Assembly (NCBI RefSeq): GCF_900113225.1
Contig: NZ_FOZE01000002.1
Coordinates: 1,736,001-1,800,000 of the forward strand
Direction: 5' to 3'
Source: Mitsuaria sp. PDC51
GTDB lineage: Bacteria > Pseudomonadota > Gammaproteobacteria > Burkholderiales > Burkholderiaceae_C
Length of the DNA stretch: 64,000 nucleotides
Both the position numbers and the translations under genes were made by a program. Below, in pieces: positions 1 through 8,727 of this stretch; within the stretch, counting starts at the first letter, position 1; each line of letters opens with the position of its first letter. Below the pieces are notes generated by a model. It did not search any database and had not been told where the DNA came from. It worked only from the letters and a program-made list of their open reading frames with translations.

Positions 1-1
1 C

Positions 2-367
2 GGCATTCTGGCTGCCGTGGCTCTGCCGGCCTATCGTGATTACATCATCAAGACGAAGGTCTCCGAAGTGATGACGGCCGCCACCCAGCCGAAGGCCGCG
101 ATTCAGGAGTTCTACACCGTCAAGGCGGCGATGCCGGACGTCGCTGATGTGCCGACCGACAACATCAAGAGCGTGTACGTGAAGAGCGTGGTTTGGGACA
201 AGACTGCTCAGACCCTGACGGCCACGGCTCAGGCCATCGATTCCACGAAGATCGACGGCAAGAAGATTGTCCTGACTGGCAAGGTCACTGCTGGCAACGA
301 GTCGATCGACTGGACCTGCTCGTCGCCCGATATCGACAAGAAGTACCTGGCTGCTTCCTGCAAGTAA
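2..367 (+). CDS. type IV pilin, 5' end outside the window
   Basis: Major-type pilin subunit of a type IV pilus. The first visible residues (GILAAVALPAYRDY) are the hydrophobic N-terminal helix just past the prepilin-peptidase site; the leader and the conserved Gly/Phe-Thr-Leu-Ile-Glu segment lie before base 1. About 121 residues are visible. The C-terminus carries the usual D-region cysteine pair (WTC...ASCK) that closes a disulfide loop. It is followed by a hairpin terminator, then by a TfpZ-like accessory gene and a PglL-type ligase, the usual company of a glycosylated pilin. The last residue is Lys rather than the terminal Ser used by group I Pseudomonas pilins, so any O-glycan site is probably internal. 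Family assignment is firm; which pilin paralogue it is cannot be told. Confidence 0.9.
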   Translation, partial: GILAAVALPAYRDYIIKTKVSEVMTAATQPKAAIQEFYTVKAAMPDVADVPTDNIKSVYVKSVVWDKTAQTLTATAQAIDSTKIDGKKIVLTGKVTAGNESIDWTCSSPDIDKKYLAASCK

Positions 368-390
368 GCGGTTTCCTTTCTGTATATTCA

Positions 391-415
391 GATGGGGCTT
401 CGGCCCCATCTGTCA
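391..415 (+). terminator. hairpin terminator after the pilin gene
   Basis: GATGGGGC and GCCCCATC form a perfect 8-bp stem around a TTCG tetraloop (391-410), followed by a weak T-containing stretch. It starts 23 bases after the pilin stop. Partial read-through would give lower expression of the downstream accessory gene than of the pilin. Confidence 0.75.
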
Positions 416-465
416 TTTCCGGCACGCACGCCACAATCGTGCCATTGCATCTACCTTCGCGGCCC

Positions 466-1227
466 ATGACGCGCACACTTCGCGGACGCCTCAAGGCGTC
501 CTCGCTGCACTTATTGTTCACGTTGATCGTGGCTGCCTCCGTAGCCGCCATCGTGTTTCTGCTTTGGTATCCCTGGCCATACGACGAGGTATCAGGCGGC
601 TTCGGCCTCTTCGTGCTGATCGTTGGCGTAGATATGGTGCTGGGACCCACGATCACGCTCGTCGTTTTCGACGTCCGCAAGCCGCGCAAGGAGTTGTGGC
701 GAGACATGTCCGTGATCGTCGGGATGCAATTGGCCGGACTGGCCTACGGTGCGCACACGATGTATGTCGCGCGTCCGGTCGTGCTTGCGCTTGAGGACGA
801 CCGCTTTCGCGCGGTGATTGCCGCCAGCGTGGTCGAGCAAGAACTGCCGGAAGCGCCTGAATCCTTGCGTTCACTATCGATCACAGGTCCGCGGCTTGTG
901 AATACGCGGGCCGTAACGAAGGAAGAGAAGATGGATGCCATCTTCGCGGCCTTCGGCGGCGCTGATCTCGGGATGCGCCCGAGCTTCTGGCAGGAGTGGG
1001 GTGCCCCAGGCCGCGCGCAGGCTTTGAAGGTCGGCAAGCCGCTGGCGGAACTGCTGGGCCGGCGGCAAGCGCAGTCGGAAGTCATCCATGCGGCGGTCAA
1101 CAAGACCGGCAAGCCGATTGAACAATTGATCTACATCCCACTTCTGGCGCGTCGTACGGACTGGTCCGTGCTGTTGGATAAGTCGACCGGCGACCCAGTC
1201 GGCTTTGTCGCCGTCGACGGGTTCTGA
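466..1227 (+). CDS. tfpZ: TfpX/TfpZ family type IV pilin accessory protein
   Basis: Inner-membrane accessory protein of the TfpX/TfpZ type, which in Pseudomonas sits beside particular pilin alleles and is needed for normal surface piliation. Predicted 253 residues from the ATG at 466. An in-frame extension further upstream would run through the terminator hairpin and the pilin gene, so it is rejected. A cytoplasmic basic start (MTRTLRGRLKAS) precedes a first membrane segment at about residues 14-36, then helices near 45-65 and 80-95 and a soluble C-terminal half. The WYPWPY and DMVLGPTITL stretches fit the family. It lies between the pilin and the PglL-like ligase on the same strand. Function beyond pilin assembly or stability is not known from sequence. 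Confidence 0.8.
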   Translation: MTRTLRGRLKASSLHLLFTLIVAASVAAIVFLLWYPWPYDEVSGGFGLFVLIVGVDMVLGPTITLVVFDVRKPRKELWRDMSVIVGMQLAGLAYGAHTMYVARPVVLALEDDRFRAVIAASVVEQELPEAPESLRSLSITGPRLVNTRAVTKEEKMDAIFAAFGGADLGMRPSFWQEWGAPGRAQALKVGKPLAELLGRRQAQSEVIHAAVNKTGKPIEQLIYIPLLARRTDWSVLLDKSTGDPVGFVAVDGF

Positions 1228-1295
1228 ACGCGATGACCGATCCGGCGGCGCAAGGGCGTTAGAGTTCCGCCCTGTCCCCACGACCCGGACCGTTC

Positions 1296-3098
1296 ATGAC
1301 GCTAGCCGTGACGGCGCCTGCCGCCGATCTCTCCGTCTCTGCCTCTGCGCCGCATCGCCAGATCCTCGCGTTGATCGGACTTCTGCTTGGCGTCACCCTG
1401 GCGCCGCTCGTCGCGTACAACCAGACCCCGTCGGCGACGCTCTATAACCAGCTGCTCGCGTTCGCGGGAATGGGCTTGGCCGTCGCTGGCTTGGCCTGGA
1501 GCGGCTCGCTGCGGGCGGGTTGGCGCGTCGATGGCGTGTCGCTCGGTCTGCTGCTCATGACAGTCGTCGCCCTGGCGGCGCCGTCGACGAACGGCCTTCC
1601 GTGGTCGATGGCGCTGACCAGTGCGGCGATGCTGCTTGGCGCGCTGCTCGCCGTGCAGACGGGACGGGCGATCACGCCCGAACATCGCGACGACCTGCTT
1701 ACCGCTTTCTGCGTCGCCCTCGTGGGTGCGGGTCTGCTGAGCGTGATCGTCAGTGTCGTGCAGATGTTCTTCCCCACCCTGGCCGACGGCACCTTCATCG
1801 CCCGCTCCGGGCTGATTGGCCGCGCAGTCGGCAACATGCGTCAGCCCAACCACCTCGCCAGCCTGTTGATGTGGGCTTGCGTTGCTTCGGTGTGGCTCGC
1901 GCAGGGTGGGTGGCTCGCGCGCCGCCTTGGCAGGGCGTTGTTGGGCACCCTCGCGCTGTACCTGCTGCTGTTTCTCTTCGTGTTCTGCGTGCTGCTCAGC
2001 GCCTCGCGCACCGGAATGATCGGCGTTGGGCTGCTGGCGCTCTGGGGCGCCGTGGATGGACGTCTGGCGCCGCGGATCCGCATCGCGCTGGGTGCCACGC
2101 TCGTGATGTTCGCCATCAGTTGGGGGCTGCTCGAGTGGTACACGGCCGTCAGTCATCACGCGTTCGGCGCGCAGTCCCGCGTGTCCGATGAAGGCGCCGG
2201 GTCCCCGACGCGTCTGGCGATCCTGAAGAACGCGATCGGCCTGCTGCGGCGGTATCCGCTGACCGGCGCCGGATGGGGCGATTTCAACTTCGCCTGGACC
2301 TTGACGCCGTTTCCAGATCGGCCCGTCGCGTTCTTCGATCACACCCACAACCTCGAGATGCAGTTGCTCGTGGAGATGGGTCTGCCGCTGGGTCTGTTGA
2401 CGCTGGGCCTGCTCGGTTGGGGGCTGTGGAGCGGCTTCGCGCGTGCCGTGCGTGGCACTGCGGCGACGCGTTGCGCCGCGATGCTGGTCGCGATGATCGG
2501 CTTGCACAGCCAGTTCGAATACCCGCTCTGGTATGCCTACTTCCTGCTCCCAGCGGCGCTGGCGTTCGGCTTGAGCCTGGCGGAATCCGCGCCGGACGGG
2601 ACCACGCGCAAGCCTGGCGCGCCATCCCTCGGGAAGCGCCGGCCGCTGCTGACGCTGCTGGGTCTCGCGATCGCGGCGGTGATGCCTCTGGTCATCGCGG
2701 ACTACCTGCGCATCGTCCATATCTACGCGCCGCCCGCAGGGGCCTCTGCGCTGGAGGATCGCATCGCCGCGGGCCAGCGCTCGCCGCTGTTCTCCCTGCA
2801 AGCCGACTATGCCGAAGCGACCGTGCTGCCTCCGGGTGAACTGGCGCTGGACGCCGCCCAGCGCACAGGCCATCACCTGATCGACATCCGTTTGCTGATG
2901 GCCTGGGCGAAGTCGCTCAATGCCGTAGGTGAGACGGACAAGGCCCGCTATCTCGTCGAGCGCCTGCGCGAGTTCCACAACAGCGCCAGCGACGAATGGC
3001 TTGCCGAATGTGAGGAAGTGATATCGCTTGGCGCCGCGGCCAAGCCCTTCCAGTGCGAGCCGCCACAGCGCGAGTACGGCTTCCGCGAACTGCGCTGA
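1296..3098 (+). CDS. PglL/Wzy-type O-oligosaccharyltransferase (pilin glycosylation ligase)
   Basis: Polytopic membrane ligase of 600 residues that would transfer a lipid-linked glycan to pilin on the periplasmic side. About 11-12 hydrophobic helices are visible. The N-terminal VAYNQTPSATLYNQ segment matches the PglL_A entry domain. The Wzy_C signature DHTHNLEMQLLVEMG contains His349 and His351, the region holding the essential His of PglL and WaaL relatives. The C-terminal quarter (about 450-600) is a soluble periplasmic tail. It begins 68 bases after tfpZ, in the expected pilin-TfpZ-ligase order. A general O-glycosylation ligase or an O-antigen ligase is the alternative; the pilin context and the PglL_A-type start favour pilin. 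Confidence 0.85.
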   Translation: MTLAVTAPAADLSVSASAPHRQILALIGLLLGVTLAPLVAYNQTPSATLYNQLLAFAGMGLAVAGLAWSGSLRAGWRVDGVSLGLLLMTVVALAAPSTNGLPWSMALTSAAMLLGALLAVQTGRAITPEHRDDLLTAFCVALVGAGLLSVIVSVVQMFFPTLADGTFIARSGLIGRAVGNMRQPNHLASLLMWACVASVWLAQGGWLARRLGRALLGTLALYLLLFLFVFCVLLSASRTGMIGVGLLALWGAVDGRLAPRIRIALGATLVMFAISWGLLEWYTAVSHHAFGAQSRVSDEGAGSPTRLAILKNAIGLLRRYPLTGAGWGDFNFAWTLTPFPDRPVAFFDHTHNLEMQLLVEMGLPLGLLTLGLLGWGLWSGFARAVRGTAATRCAAMLVAMIGLHSQFEYPLWYAYFLLPAALAFGLSLAESAPDGTTRKPGAPSLGKRRPLLTLLGLAIAAVMPLVIADYLRIVHIYAPPAGASALEDRIAAGQRSPLFSLQADYAEATVLPPGELALDAAQRTGHHLIDIRLLMAWAKSLNAVGETDKARYLVERLREFHNSASDEWLAECEEVISLGAAAKPFQCEPPQREYGFRELR

Positions 3099-3126
3099 CG
3101 ATCCAAGCCACCGCTTGCTTGGTCAG

Positions 3127-4734
3127 TCAGCGAGCTTCTTCCACAAGTTGGTCCCAGGTGGCTGTTTTGCCCAGACTGCGCTGGACGACACGTGACCGTT
3201 CTGCCGGAACCTCGGTCGAGGTCAGATCGAAGACACCTCTGCGACCGTCTTGATAGCGGATGCCAGCAGCGCCAAGCAGCGTCGGCACCAAATCGGCGTG
3301 CATCAATGGCGCGGTCAGATTGGCTTTCAGATGCCGCCAAGCTTCTGGATGGGCCTTTCGCCAAGCGGCGTTTGCCCAGAAGATTGCTGGTACCTGAACG
3401 TCCCAACGCGTCGGGTGGCGCATCGCGTGGCCGTAGATCTGACGGTGATCGTCGAGAAGAGCCTCTCCATGATCGGGCGAGTAAATCAGAAAGACGGCAC
3501 CGGGTTCGCGTTCCAGCCTTGCGATCACTCCTCCTAGAAAGCTCATCGATGTGGAGACGGCGTTGCCGTAGACAGCCTTCCAGTCCGCAAGCGTGTCGGC
3601 TGTGGGCAGATTGCCCAGCCGCGCGCACGCATTTGTGAACGGTTGTGCGACATGCTGCGAGATCCGATCGCAGTAAGGCGAGTGCGCATCCTGTGTATGG
3701 AGGACGATTGCTCTTCGCGGATGTGGGTCGGCGAGCATTACGTCGAAGGGAGCGTTCAAGACATCCGCATCGAGGCCCGGGGCCGAGACCGCCTGGACGG
3801 TCTGCGCGTCTGGCCAGGCAATCGTTGCGTCCTGCGACGCCAGCCAATAGGTATGAAAGCCGACGCGCTCGAACGCCTTCAGGAATGTGGCATCTGCAGG
3901 CACTCGGCGCTGAAGGCCAGGAAGGTCGCGTGACACCATCAAGGGGACCGACGTGTGAGTGGCGTCCGAGCCCGCAGTCACGTTGCAAGCCACAAGCGCG
4001 TCAGAGGTCATCCTCGGCATCGCGGCCGGCGCTCCGCATTCGCGCAAGGCATCGGCGCGCACGCTCTCACCGATCACCAGGACAAAGGTCTCGCGCGTCA
4101 CCTCACCAGCCACAGGTACGCGCGTGGCGCGCCAATCCTCGCCGGCCGGACGGGGGTTGCTGAGCGAGTTTTCAGGGAACAGGAGGCTGTCCAGAGCGCT
4201 CGATCCCGAGGCGCTCGCAACGGCGACAGCCACGGCATTCAAGGGCCACGCTCTGAGCCACAGCAGGCCGGGAATCCAAAGTGCCAAACCGCAGCCCAAT
4301 GCGAGCAGGATCGCCGCGGAGCGACGCCGGGCAAGAGGCGGGGGGCTTGTGTCGACGCGGGCGGACAGGTGAGCAAGCACACCAAGCGCGACTGCCAGCC
4401 CACTGGCAGGAAGCAGGTATGGCGCGAGAGCAGACTCGATCTGCGTTGAAGGAAAGGTGCGGAGCATCAGTGCCAGCTCCAGCACGTCTACGTTGCGTAG
4501 CAAGGAAGATGTTGTGGCTACGATGCCCAACCACTGAAATGGCAGGCTGGCCCAGTAGAACGCCGTTGCAGGCAGCAGCAGGCGCGAGCCGCCAATGACC
4601 CACCCCGAGATGCACAGTAGCGAGTAGGGCGCGAAGTCCCAGGCATTGACTGAGCTGTAAACCGTGAGAGCCGGAGCGAAGAGCAGCAGCAACCAGACCA
4701 GCGGTACGAGACGTGCAATTGTGCGAACAGTCAT
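3127..4734 (-). CDS. phosphoethanolamine-transferase-like membrane sulfatase-fold protein
   Basis: Predicted 535-residue EptA/PptA-type enzyme, which transfers phosphoethanolamine from phosphatidylethanolamine to an extracytoplasmic acceptor. Several N-terminal membrane helices (about residues 10-190) lead into a periplasmic alkaline-phosphatase-like domain. That domain shows a VIGES metal-binding Glu (about 223), a nucleophile-region Thr segment ([15 protein letters not shown], about 253-267), a LASQD block, and the metal-binding SPDHGE motif followed by a YGHAMRHP block. The ATG at 4734 overlaps the moaC stop by four bases (ATGA), so translation is likely coupled. It converges on the pilin-ligase gene, ending 28 bases from it. 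The acceptor is unknown: lipid A is the common one, and pilin is a real possibility as in Neisseria PptA. Confidence 0.75.
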   Translation of the reverse strand: MTVRTIARLVPLVWLLLLFAPALTVYSSVNAWDFAPYSLLCISGWVIGGSRLLLPATAFYWASLPFQWLGIVATTSSLLRNVDVLELALMLRTFPSTQIESALAPYLLPASGLAVALGVLAHLSARVDTSPPPLARRRSAAILLALGCGLALWIPGLLWLRAWPLNAVAVAVASASGSSALDSLLFPENSLSNPRPAGEDWRATRVPVAGEVTRETFVLVIGESVRADALRECGAPAAMPRMTSDALVACNVTAGSDATHTSVPLMVSRDLPGLQRRVPADATFLKAFERVGFHTYWLASQDATIAWPDAQTVQAVSAPGLDADVLNAPFDVMLADPHPRRAIVLHTQDAHSPYCDRISQHVAQPFTNACARLGNLPTADTLADWKAVYGNAVSTSMSFLGGVIARLEREPGAVFLIYSPDHGEALLDDHRQIYGHAMRHPTRWDVQVPAIFWANAAWRKAHPEAWRHLKANLTAPLMHADLVPTLLGAAGIRYQDGRRGVFDLTSTEVPAERSRVVQRSLGKTATWDQLVEEAR

Positions 4735-5210
4735 GGGGTTGCCCAGGACCCCGACTTCCCGCCGTGCTTCTCCAGCACTCGGATCTGCTCCATGACCATG
4801 CCTCGGTCCGCCGCCTTGCACATGTCGTAGACAGTCAGGAGCCCCACCTGCACGGCGGTCAGCGCCTCCATCTCGACGCCGGTACGCCCCAGCGTCTCGA
4901 CCTGCGCGGTGCAGACCACCGCGTTCGCCGCCTCATCGAGTTCGAACTCGACAGCCACCCGCGTGATCGGCAGCGGATGGCACAGCGGGATCAGATCCGA
5001 CGTCCGCTTCGCGGCCTGGATCGCGGCAATGCGCGCGACGCCGATCACATCGCCCTTCTTTGCGTTCCCATCGCGGATCAAAGCCAGCGTCGCCGGCTTC
5101 ATCCGGATGCGCCCCGCCGCGCGCGCCACGCGGTGCGTGACATCCTTGCCGGAGACGTCCACCATGTGGGCTTGTCCGTCGGCGTCAAAATGGGTCAGAG
5201 GCGAGCTCAT
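4731..5210 (-). CDS. moaC: cyclic pyranopterin monophosphate synthase MoaC
   Basis: Molybdenum-cofactor enzyme that converts the 3',8-cyclo-GTP intermediate made by MoaA to cyclic pyranopterin monophosphate in the cytoplasm. The 159-residue product has the usual length. It shows the conserved [14 protein letters not shown] start, the KKGDV block (Lys51/52), LCHPLP (His78) and [12 protein letters not shown], which carries the catalytic Asp/Lys pair. The start at 5210 is the usual one. The gene is divergent from the protease gene with only 61 bases between start codons, so the two promoters must share that gap. It is translationally coupled to the downstream sulfatase-fold gene, with no obvious functional link. 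Confidence 0.95.
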   Translation of the reverse strand: MSSPLTHFDADGQAHMVDVSGKDVTHRVARAAGRIRMKPATLALIRDGNAKKGDVIGVARIAAIQAAKRTSDLIPLCHPLPITRVAVEFELDEAANAVVCTAQVETLGRTGVEMEALTAVQVGLLTVYDMCKAADRGMVMEQIRVLEKHGGKSGSWATP

Positions 5211-5271
5211 GGGCGCGGCAACAATCGCGAAACCGAAGAGGCGTCATCATAGTTCCCGCCCTGGAGATCCC

Positions 5272-6843
5272 TTGAAGCGACCGAACCCCATTCCCTTCAG
5301 CCGTCGTTGCCTGGCGGTGCTGCTCAGCGCGACGCTGCTTGGCCAGGGCGCCGCTGCGCAGGTGAACCTGCCCGCCCTGGGCGACTCGGTGTCCGCGGAC
5401 GTCAGCATCGGCGCCGAGAAGAAACTCGGCGACCAGGTCATGCGGCAGATCCGGCCGGACCCCGACTACATCGACGATCCGCTGCTGCTCGAGTACGCGC
5501 AGAACACCTGGCAGCCGCTGGTGAACGCGGCGCGCCGGCTCGGCAACATCAGCGACGACACCAGCGACCGTTTCGCCTGGGAACTCTTCCTGGTGCGCGA
5601 CCGCTCGGTGAACGCGTTCGCGCTGCCCGGCGGCTACGTGGGCGTACACCTCGGGCTGATCGCCATGACGGGGGCGCGTGACGAATTGGCCTCGGTGCTG
5701 GGGCACGAGTTGTCGCACGTCACGCAGCGGCACATCGCGCGGAGCATCGTCGGCGATGCCCGGACCAGTGCGCTCGCGACGGTGGGGCTCTTGCTGGGCA
5801 TCCTCGCCGCCGCGAAGAGCCGCAGCGTCGACGGCGCCCAGGCCGCGATCGTCACCAGCCAGGCGGCAGCGGCGCAAGCGCAACTGAACTTCTCGCGCGA
5901 CATGGAGCGCGAGGCGGACCGGGTGGGCTTCCAGGTCATGACGCAGGCGGGCTACCAGCCCGCCGGCATGGCCAGCATGTTCGAGCGCATGGAGCAGGCT
6001 TATCACCTGATGGATTCGGGGGCTTATCCCTACCTGCGCAGTCACCCGCTGACCAGCGAGCGCATCGGCGAGGCGCGCGCGCGACTGGGCACGGCCGCGC
6101 AGACCAAGCTGGTCGGCACCTCGGAGCATGTCTTGATGGCCGCGCGCGCCCGTGTGCTGATGGACCAGCGCACCGATCCCTGGCGCGTGCTCCAGGGCCT
6201 GGACGCTGGCTCGAGAGCCGGCGAGAAGAACATCGATCAGCTCGCCGCGCGCTACACCAGCGCGCTGGCGTCGATCAAGCTGAGGGACTTCTCCCGCGCC
6301 GAGGCCACGCTGAAGACGGCCGACGCGCTGGCGGGCCTGCTCGGCGCCGACCCGGGCGCGAAGCGGCTGCTCGTCTACGCGCATGCTGAACTGGAGGTCG
6401 CCCGCGGCAGGCCGGACGCTGGTTTCGCGGCGCTGGAGCCGCTCAAGAACGAGCGCTCGCGCCCGATGCTGATGATCCGCGCGGATCTGGCGCAGGCGGA
6501 CCCGCGGCCGGAAGTGAAGCGGGAAGCCGCCGAGGCGCTGCAGACCCACCTGGCGCTGCATGCGCAGGACGCGCTGGCCTGGCAGGAAAGCGGCACCTTG
6601 TGGCAGCAGCTCGGCCAACCGCTGCGCTCGCTGCGGGCTCAGGGCGAGAACCGCGCGGCACTCGGCGACATCACCGGCGCGATCGACCGCCTCGCGTCGG
6701 CGGAACGCCAGGGTCGCGCTCGTTCGGCGGACCAGTTCGAGGCGTCGGTGATCGACTCCCGGCTGCGCGATCTTCGTTATGAGCGCCGCCAGATGCTGAT
6801 GGAGATGTATCCCCGCGGGGTGCCACCTGGCGCGGAGCCTTGA
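5272..6843 (+). CDS. BepA-like periplasmic M48 metalloprotease/chaperone with TPR region
   Basis: Secreted zinc protease of the BepA (YfgC) family, which assists or degrades misassembled outer-membrane proteins. I start it at the TTG at 5272, because a GGAG sits eight bases upstream and the following residues form a clean signal peptide (KRPNPIPFSRR, then a hydrophobic run ending GAAAQ). Longer in-frame readings run back over the divergent moaC gene. The zinc motif HELSH is at 145-149 and the third ligand is the Glu of MEREADRVG (about 214). Residues from about 310 onward are helical, TPR-like. At 523 residues it is slightly longer than E. coli BepA (487). A strong terminator follows. Confidence 0.88.
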   Translation: MKRPNPIPFSRRCLAVLLSATLLGQGAAAQVNLPALGDSVSADVSIGAEKKLGDQVMRQIRPDPDYIDDPLLLEYAQNTWQPLVNAARRLGNISDDTSDRFAWELFLVRDRSVNAFALPGGYVGVHLGLIAMTGARDELASVLGHELSHVTQRHIARSIVGDARTSALATVGLLLGILAAAKSRSVDGAQAAIVTSQAAAAQAQLNFSRDMEREADRVGFQVMTQAGYQPAGMASMFERMEQAYHLMDSGAYPYLRSHPLTSERIGEARARLGTAAQTKLVGTSEHVLMAARARVLMDQRTDPWRVLQGLDAGSRAGEKNIDQLAARYTSALASIKLRDFSRAEATLKTADALAGLLGADPGAKRLLVYAHAELEVARGRPDAGFAALEPLKNERSRPMLMIRADLAQADPRPEVKREAAEALQTHLALHAQDALAWQESGTLWQQLGQPLRSLRAQGENRAALGDITGAIDRLASAERQGRARSADQFEASVIDSRLRDLRYERRQMLMEMYPRGVPPGAEP

Positions 6844-6867
6844 GCGCATCTCGCAGGCACCAGAACG

Positions 6868-6893
6868 AAGGCCGCTCGATGAGCGGCCTTTTT
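6868..6893 (+). terminator. rho-independent terminator after the protease gene
   Basis: AAGGCCGCTC and GAGCGGCCTT form a 10-bp stem with a GAT loop (6868-6890), followed by TTT. It stands 24 bases after the protease stop and, being near-palindromic with flanking A/T, may also stop the opposing gene at 6931. Confidence 0.85.
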
Positions 6894-6930
6894 CATGTGG
6901 CGGAGGTGCCGTGGAGCCAGCGAGGTCGGC

Positions 6931-7287
6931 TCATTCGCTGTCGGGGAACAGCCGTTCGATCAGCACGTCGATCGCCATGCCGCACAGCGAGTAGATCAGC
7001 GAGCCGATCAGCGCCGCGCCGAATCCCGCGACGGTGAAGCCGTCCAGCACGGTGGCCGTGGCCCAGAAGAGCAGCGCGTTGATGACGAAGAGGAACAGGC
7101 CCAGCGTCAACAGCGTGACTGGCAGCGTCAGCAGCACCAGCACCGGTCGCAGGATCGTGTTGAACAAGCCCAGCACGAAGGCCGCGATCAGCGCCGTGCC
7201 GAAGCCCTTCACCTGGACGCCAGGGTAGAGATGCGCCACCAGCAGCAGCGCGGCCGCCAGAAGCAGCCAACGGGTCAGCGTTTTCAT
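6931..7287 (-). CDS. phage-holin-4 superfamily small membrane protein
   Basis: A 118-residue integral membrane protein with four hydrophobic segments spanning nearly the whole chain. It includes the FNTILRPVLVLLTLPVTLLTLGLF block that defines the holin-4_2 family (YvlD-like). Despite the name, such proteins are common chromosomal housekeeping genes with no phage genes nearby, as here. The ATG at 7287 is chosen because the upstream continuation is not hydrophobic and enters a promoter region. Its start is divergent from the riboswitch-controlled terC unit. Role unknown; envelope homeostasis is the usual guess. Confidence 0.8.
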   Translation of the reverse strand: MKTLTRWLLLAAALLLVAHLYPGVQVKGFGTALIAAFVLGLFNTILRPVLVLLTLPVTLLTLGLFLFVINALLFWATATVLDGFTVAGFGAALIGSLIYSLCGMAIDVLIERLFPDSE

Positions 7288-7329
7288 GCCGCTCAGCATA
7301 CCGGCAGGCATCATCAGAAAAATACGAAC

Positions 7330-7356
7330 TTGAAATCGCCAACAACACAAGATAAT
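7330..7356 (+). promoter_or_regulatory. sigma-70-like promoter for the riboswitch/terC transcript
   Basis: TTGAAA (7330-7335) and GATAAT (7351-7356) are spaced by 15 bases in a short AT-rich island. Transcription would begin about 7363, just before the riboswitch P1 stem at 7366, which supports the call. Spacing is slightly short for sigma-70. Confidence 0.6.
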
Positions 7357-7365
7357 CCGAACCTT

Positions 7366-7504
7366 CCGAAAGGGGAGTAGCCACGCGGCCCAGGCCGCGG
7401 CAGACGCCCGTCAGTACGTTGCCTTGTTGGCAGCCGGGCTCTGCACCTGACACCGGACCGCCGTCACCGACGCGGCCTGGCGCCAGTCTTGCAAGACCTT
7501 TTGG
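7366..7504 (+). promoter_or_regulatory. yybP-ykoY manganese riboswitch
   Basis: The conserved 5' block AAAGGGGAGTAGCC (7369-7382) and the conserved 3' block GCAAGACCTTTT (7491-7502) of this riboswitch class are both present. CCGAAAGG (7366-7373) pairs along its whole length with CCTTTTGG (7497-7504) to form an 8-bp P1 helix including one G-T pair. Known members bind Mn2+ and control alx/terC and other metal exporters. Here it lies 76 bases before the terC start. I see no strong intrinsic terminator between aptamer and start codon, so control of ribosome access at AGGAG (7571-7575) is the likelier mode. Confidence 0.9.
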
Positions 7505-7580
7505 CCGGACGGCGGTCGCTCGATCGTCGCGAGTGTCTTGGGGATCGGTACAGTCCGCCCCGTTCTTGCAAGGAGTCTTC

Positions 7581-8570
7581 ATGAGCACGATCGTGCCCAC
7601 CTGGTTGTGGGTGGTTTTCGTCGGCATCGTCGTGGTGTCGCTGTTCCTCGACTTCGTTGTCCTGCGCAAGCAGGGCGCGCACGAGGTGGGCGTCAAGGAA
7701 GCGATCAACTGGTCGCTGGTGTGGGTGGCGTTGAGCGTCGCCTTCATGGGCCTGCTGTGGTGGGCCGTCAAGGACGGCACCGGCGACACGGCGCTCGCCA
7801 ACACCAAGGCGCTGGAGTTCATCACCGGCTATCTCATCGAGAAATCGCTGGCGGTCGACAACATCTTTGTCTTCCTGATGATCTTCACCTACTTCGCGGT
7901 GCCATCGGCCTACCAGAAGCGGGTGCTGATGATGGGCATCATCGGCGCCATCGTGCTGCGCACGGTGATGATCCTGGTCGGCGGCTGGCTGATCGCGCAA
8001 TTCCACTGGATCCTCTATCTCTTCGGCGCCTTCCTGCTGATCACCGGCATCAAGATGTGGTGGGCGGCCGGCAAGGAACCGGACCTCGAGGACAACCCCG
8101 CGCTGAAGCTGCTGCGTCGTGTGCTGCCGGTCAGCAAGAACTTCGACGGCGAACGCTTCTTCACCGTCGAGAACGGCAAGCGCATCGCCACGCCGATGCT
8201 GCTGGTGATCGCGCTGGTGGGCATGACCGATGTGATCTTCGCGGTGGACTCGATCCCGGCGATCTTCGCGATCACCAGCGATCCCTTCATCGTGCTGAGC
8301 TCCAACATCTTCGCGATCCTCGGCTTGCGCGCGATGTACTTCCTGCTTGCGGCGATGGCGTCCAAGTTCCACCTCCTGAGCTATGGCCTGGCCGTCGTGC
8401 TGGTGTTCATCGGCGCCAAGATGATGCTGATCGACGTCATCAAGATCCCGGTGCTGCTCTCGCTGGGCGTGGTGGTGGCGATCCTCGCGATCACGATGAT
8501 CTGGAGCCTGCGCACCGCGCCCAAGCTGCCCGAGCATCGCTCGAACGAGTCGCCGGACGCGCTGAACTGA
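7581..8570 (+). CDS. TerC/Alx family membrane protein (probable manganese exporter)
   Basis: Integral membrane protein of 329 residues with about nine helices. The family blocks EKSLAVDNIFVFLMIFTYF and FAVDSIPAIFAITSDPFIV each carry an Asp within a membrane helix, the presumed metal path. The start is fixed by AGGAG five bases upstream. Long in-frame extensions to the left read through the riboswitch and are not coding. Known relatives such as E. coli Alx export Mn2+ and are induced through the same riboswitch class, so the context supports manganese efflux rather than tellurite resistance. The central hydrophilic loop (about residues 165-205) is cytoplasmic by hydropathy. Confidence 0.9.
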   Translation: MSTIVPTWLWVVFVGIVVVSLFLDFVVLRKQGAHEVGVKEAINWSLVWVALSVAFMGLLWWAVKDGTGDTALANTKALEFITGYLIEKSLAVDNIFVFLMIFTYFAVPSAYQKRVLMMGIIGAIVLRTVMILVGGWLIAQFHWILYLFGAFLLITGIKMWWAAGKEPDLEDNPALKLLRRVLPVSKNFDGERFFTVENGKRIATPMLLVIALVGMTDVIFAVDSIPAIFAITSDPFIVLSSNIFAILGLRAMYFLLAAMASKFHLLSYGLAVVLVFIGAKMMLIDVIKIPVLLSLGVVVAILAITMIWSLRTAPKLPEHRSNESPDALN

Positions 8571-8617
8571 CGACCCGCTGACGGGCAGGGCGCTTCCCCG
8601 CCCGCCATCCCTCTCCG

Positions 8618-8651
8618 ACCCGCGTGACGCGCCAGCGTCCCGCGGGTTTTT
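8618..8651 (+). terminator. rho-independent terminator after terC
   Basis: ACCCGCG (8618-8624) pairs with CGCGGGT (8641-8647), and an inner GACGC/GCGTC stem (8626-8639) extends the hairpin. It is followed by a T run reading GTTTTTG. Confidence 0.85.
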
Positions 8652-8727
8652 GCATTTCCGAGCAGATCCCGAGCAGGCCCAGGCGTCGCGCGTTCGCCAC
8701 GCGGAAGCGCTATTCACCAGCAAATCT

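Noticed and set aside
1302-2978. 558-codon minus-strand frame opposite the PglL-like ligase
   Set aside because: Gln/Arg-rich shadow of a Leu-rich membrane protein; no homology features.
6931-7287. Holin-family gene as a sign of a prophage
   Set aside because: No lysin, spanin, integrase or structural gene nearby. This holin-4_2 group is common as a chromosomal membrane protein.
7419-7580. In-frame N-terminal extension of TerC beginning at 7419
   Set aside because: It would translate through the riboswitch aptamer. AGGAG directly before 7581 and the family start support the shorter protein.
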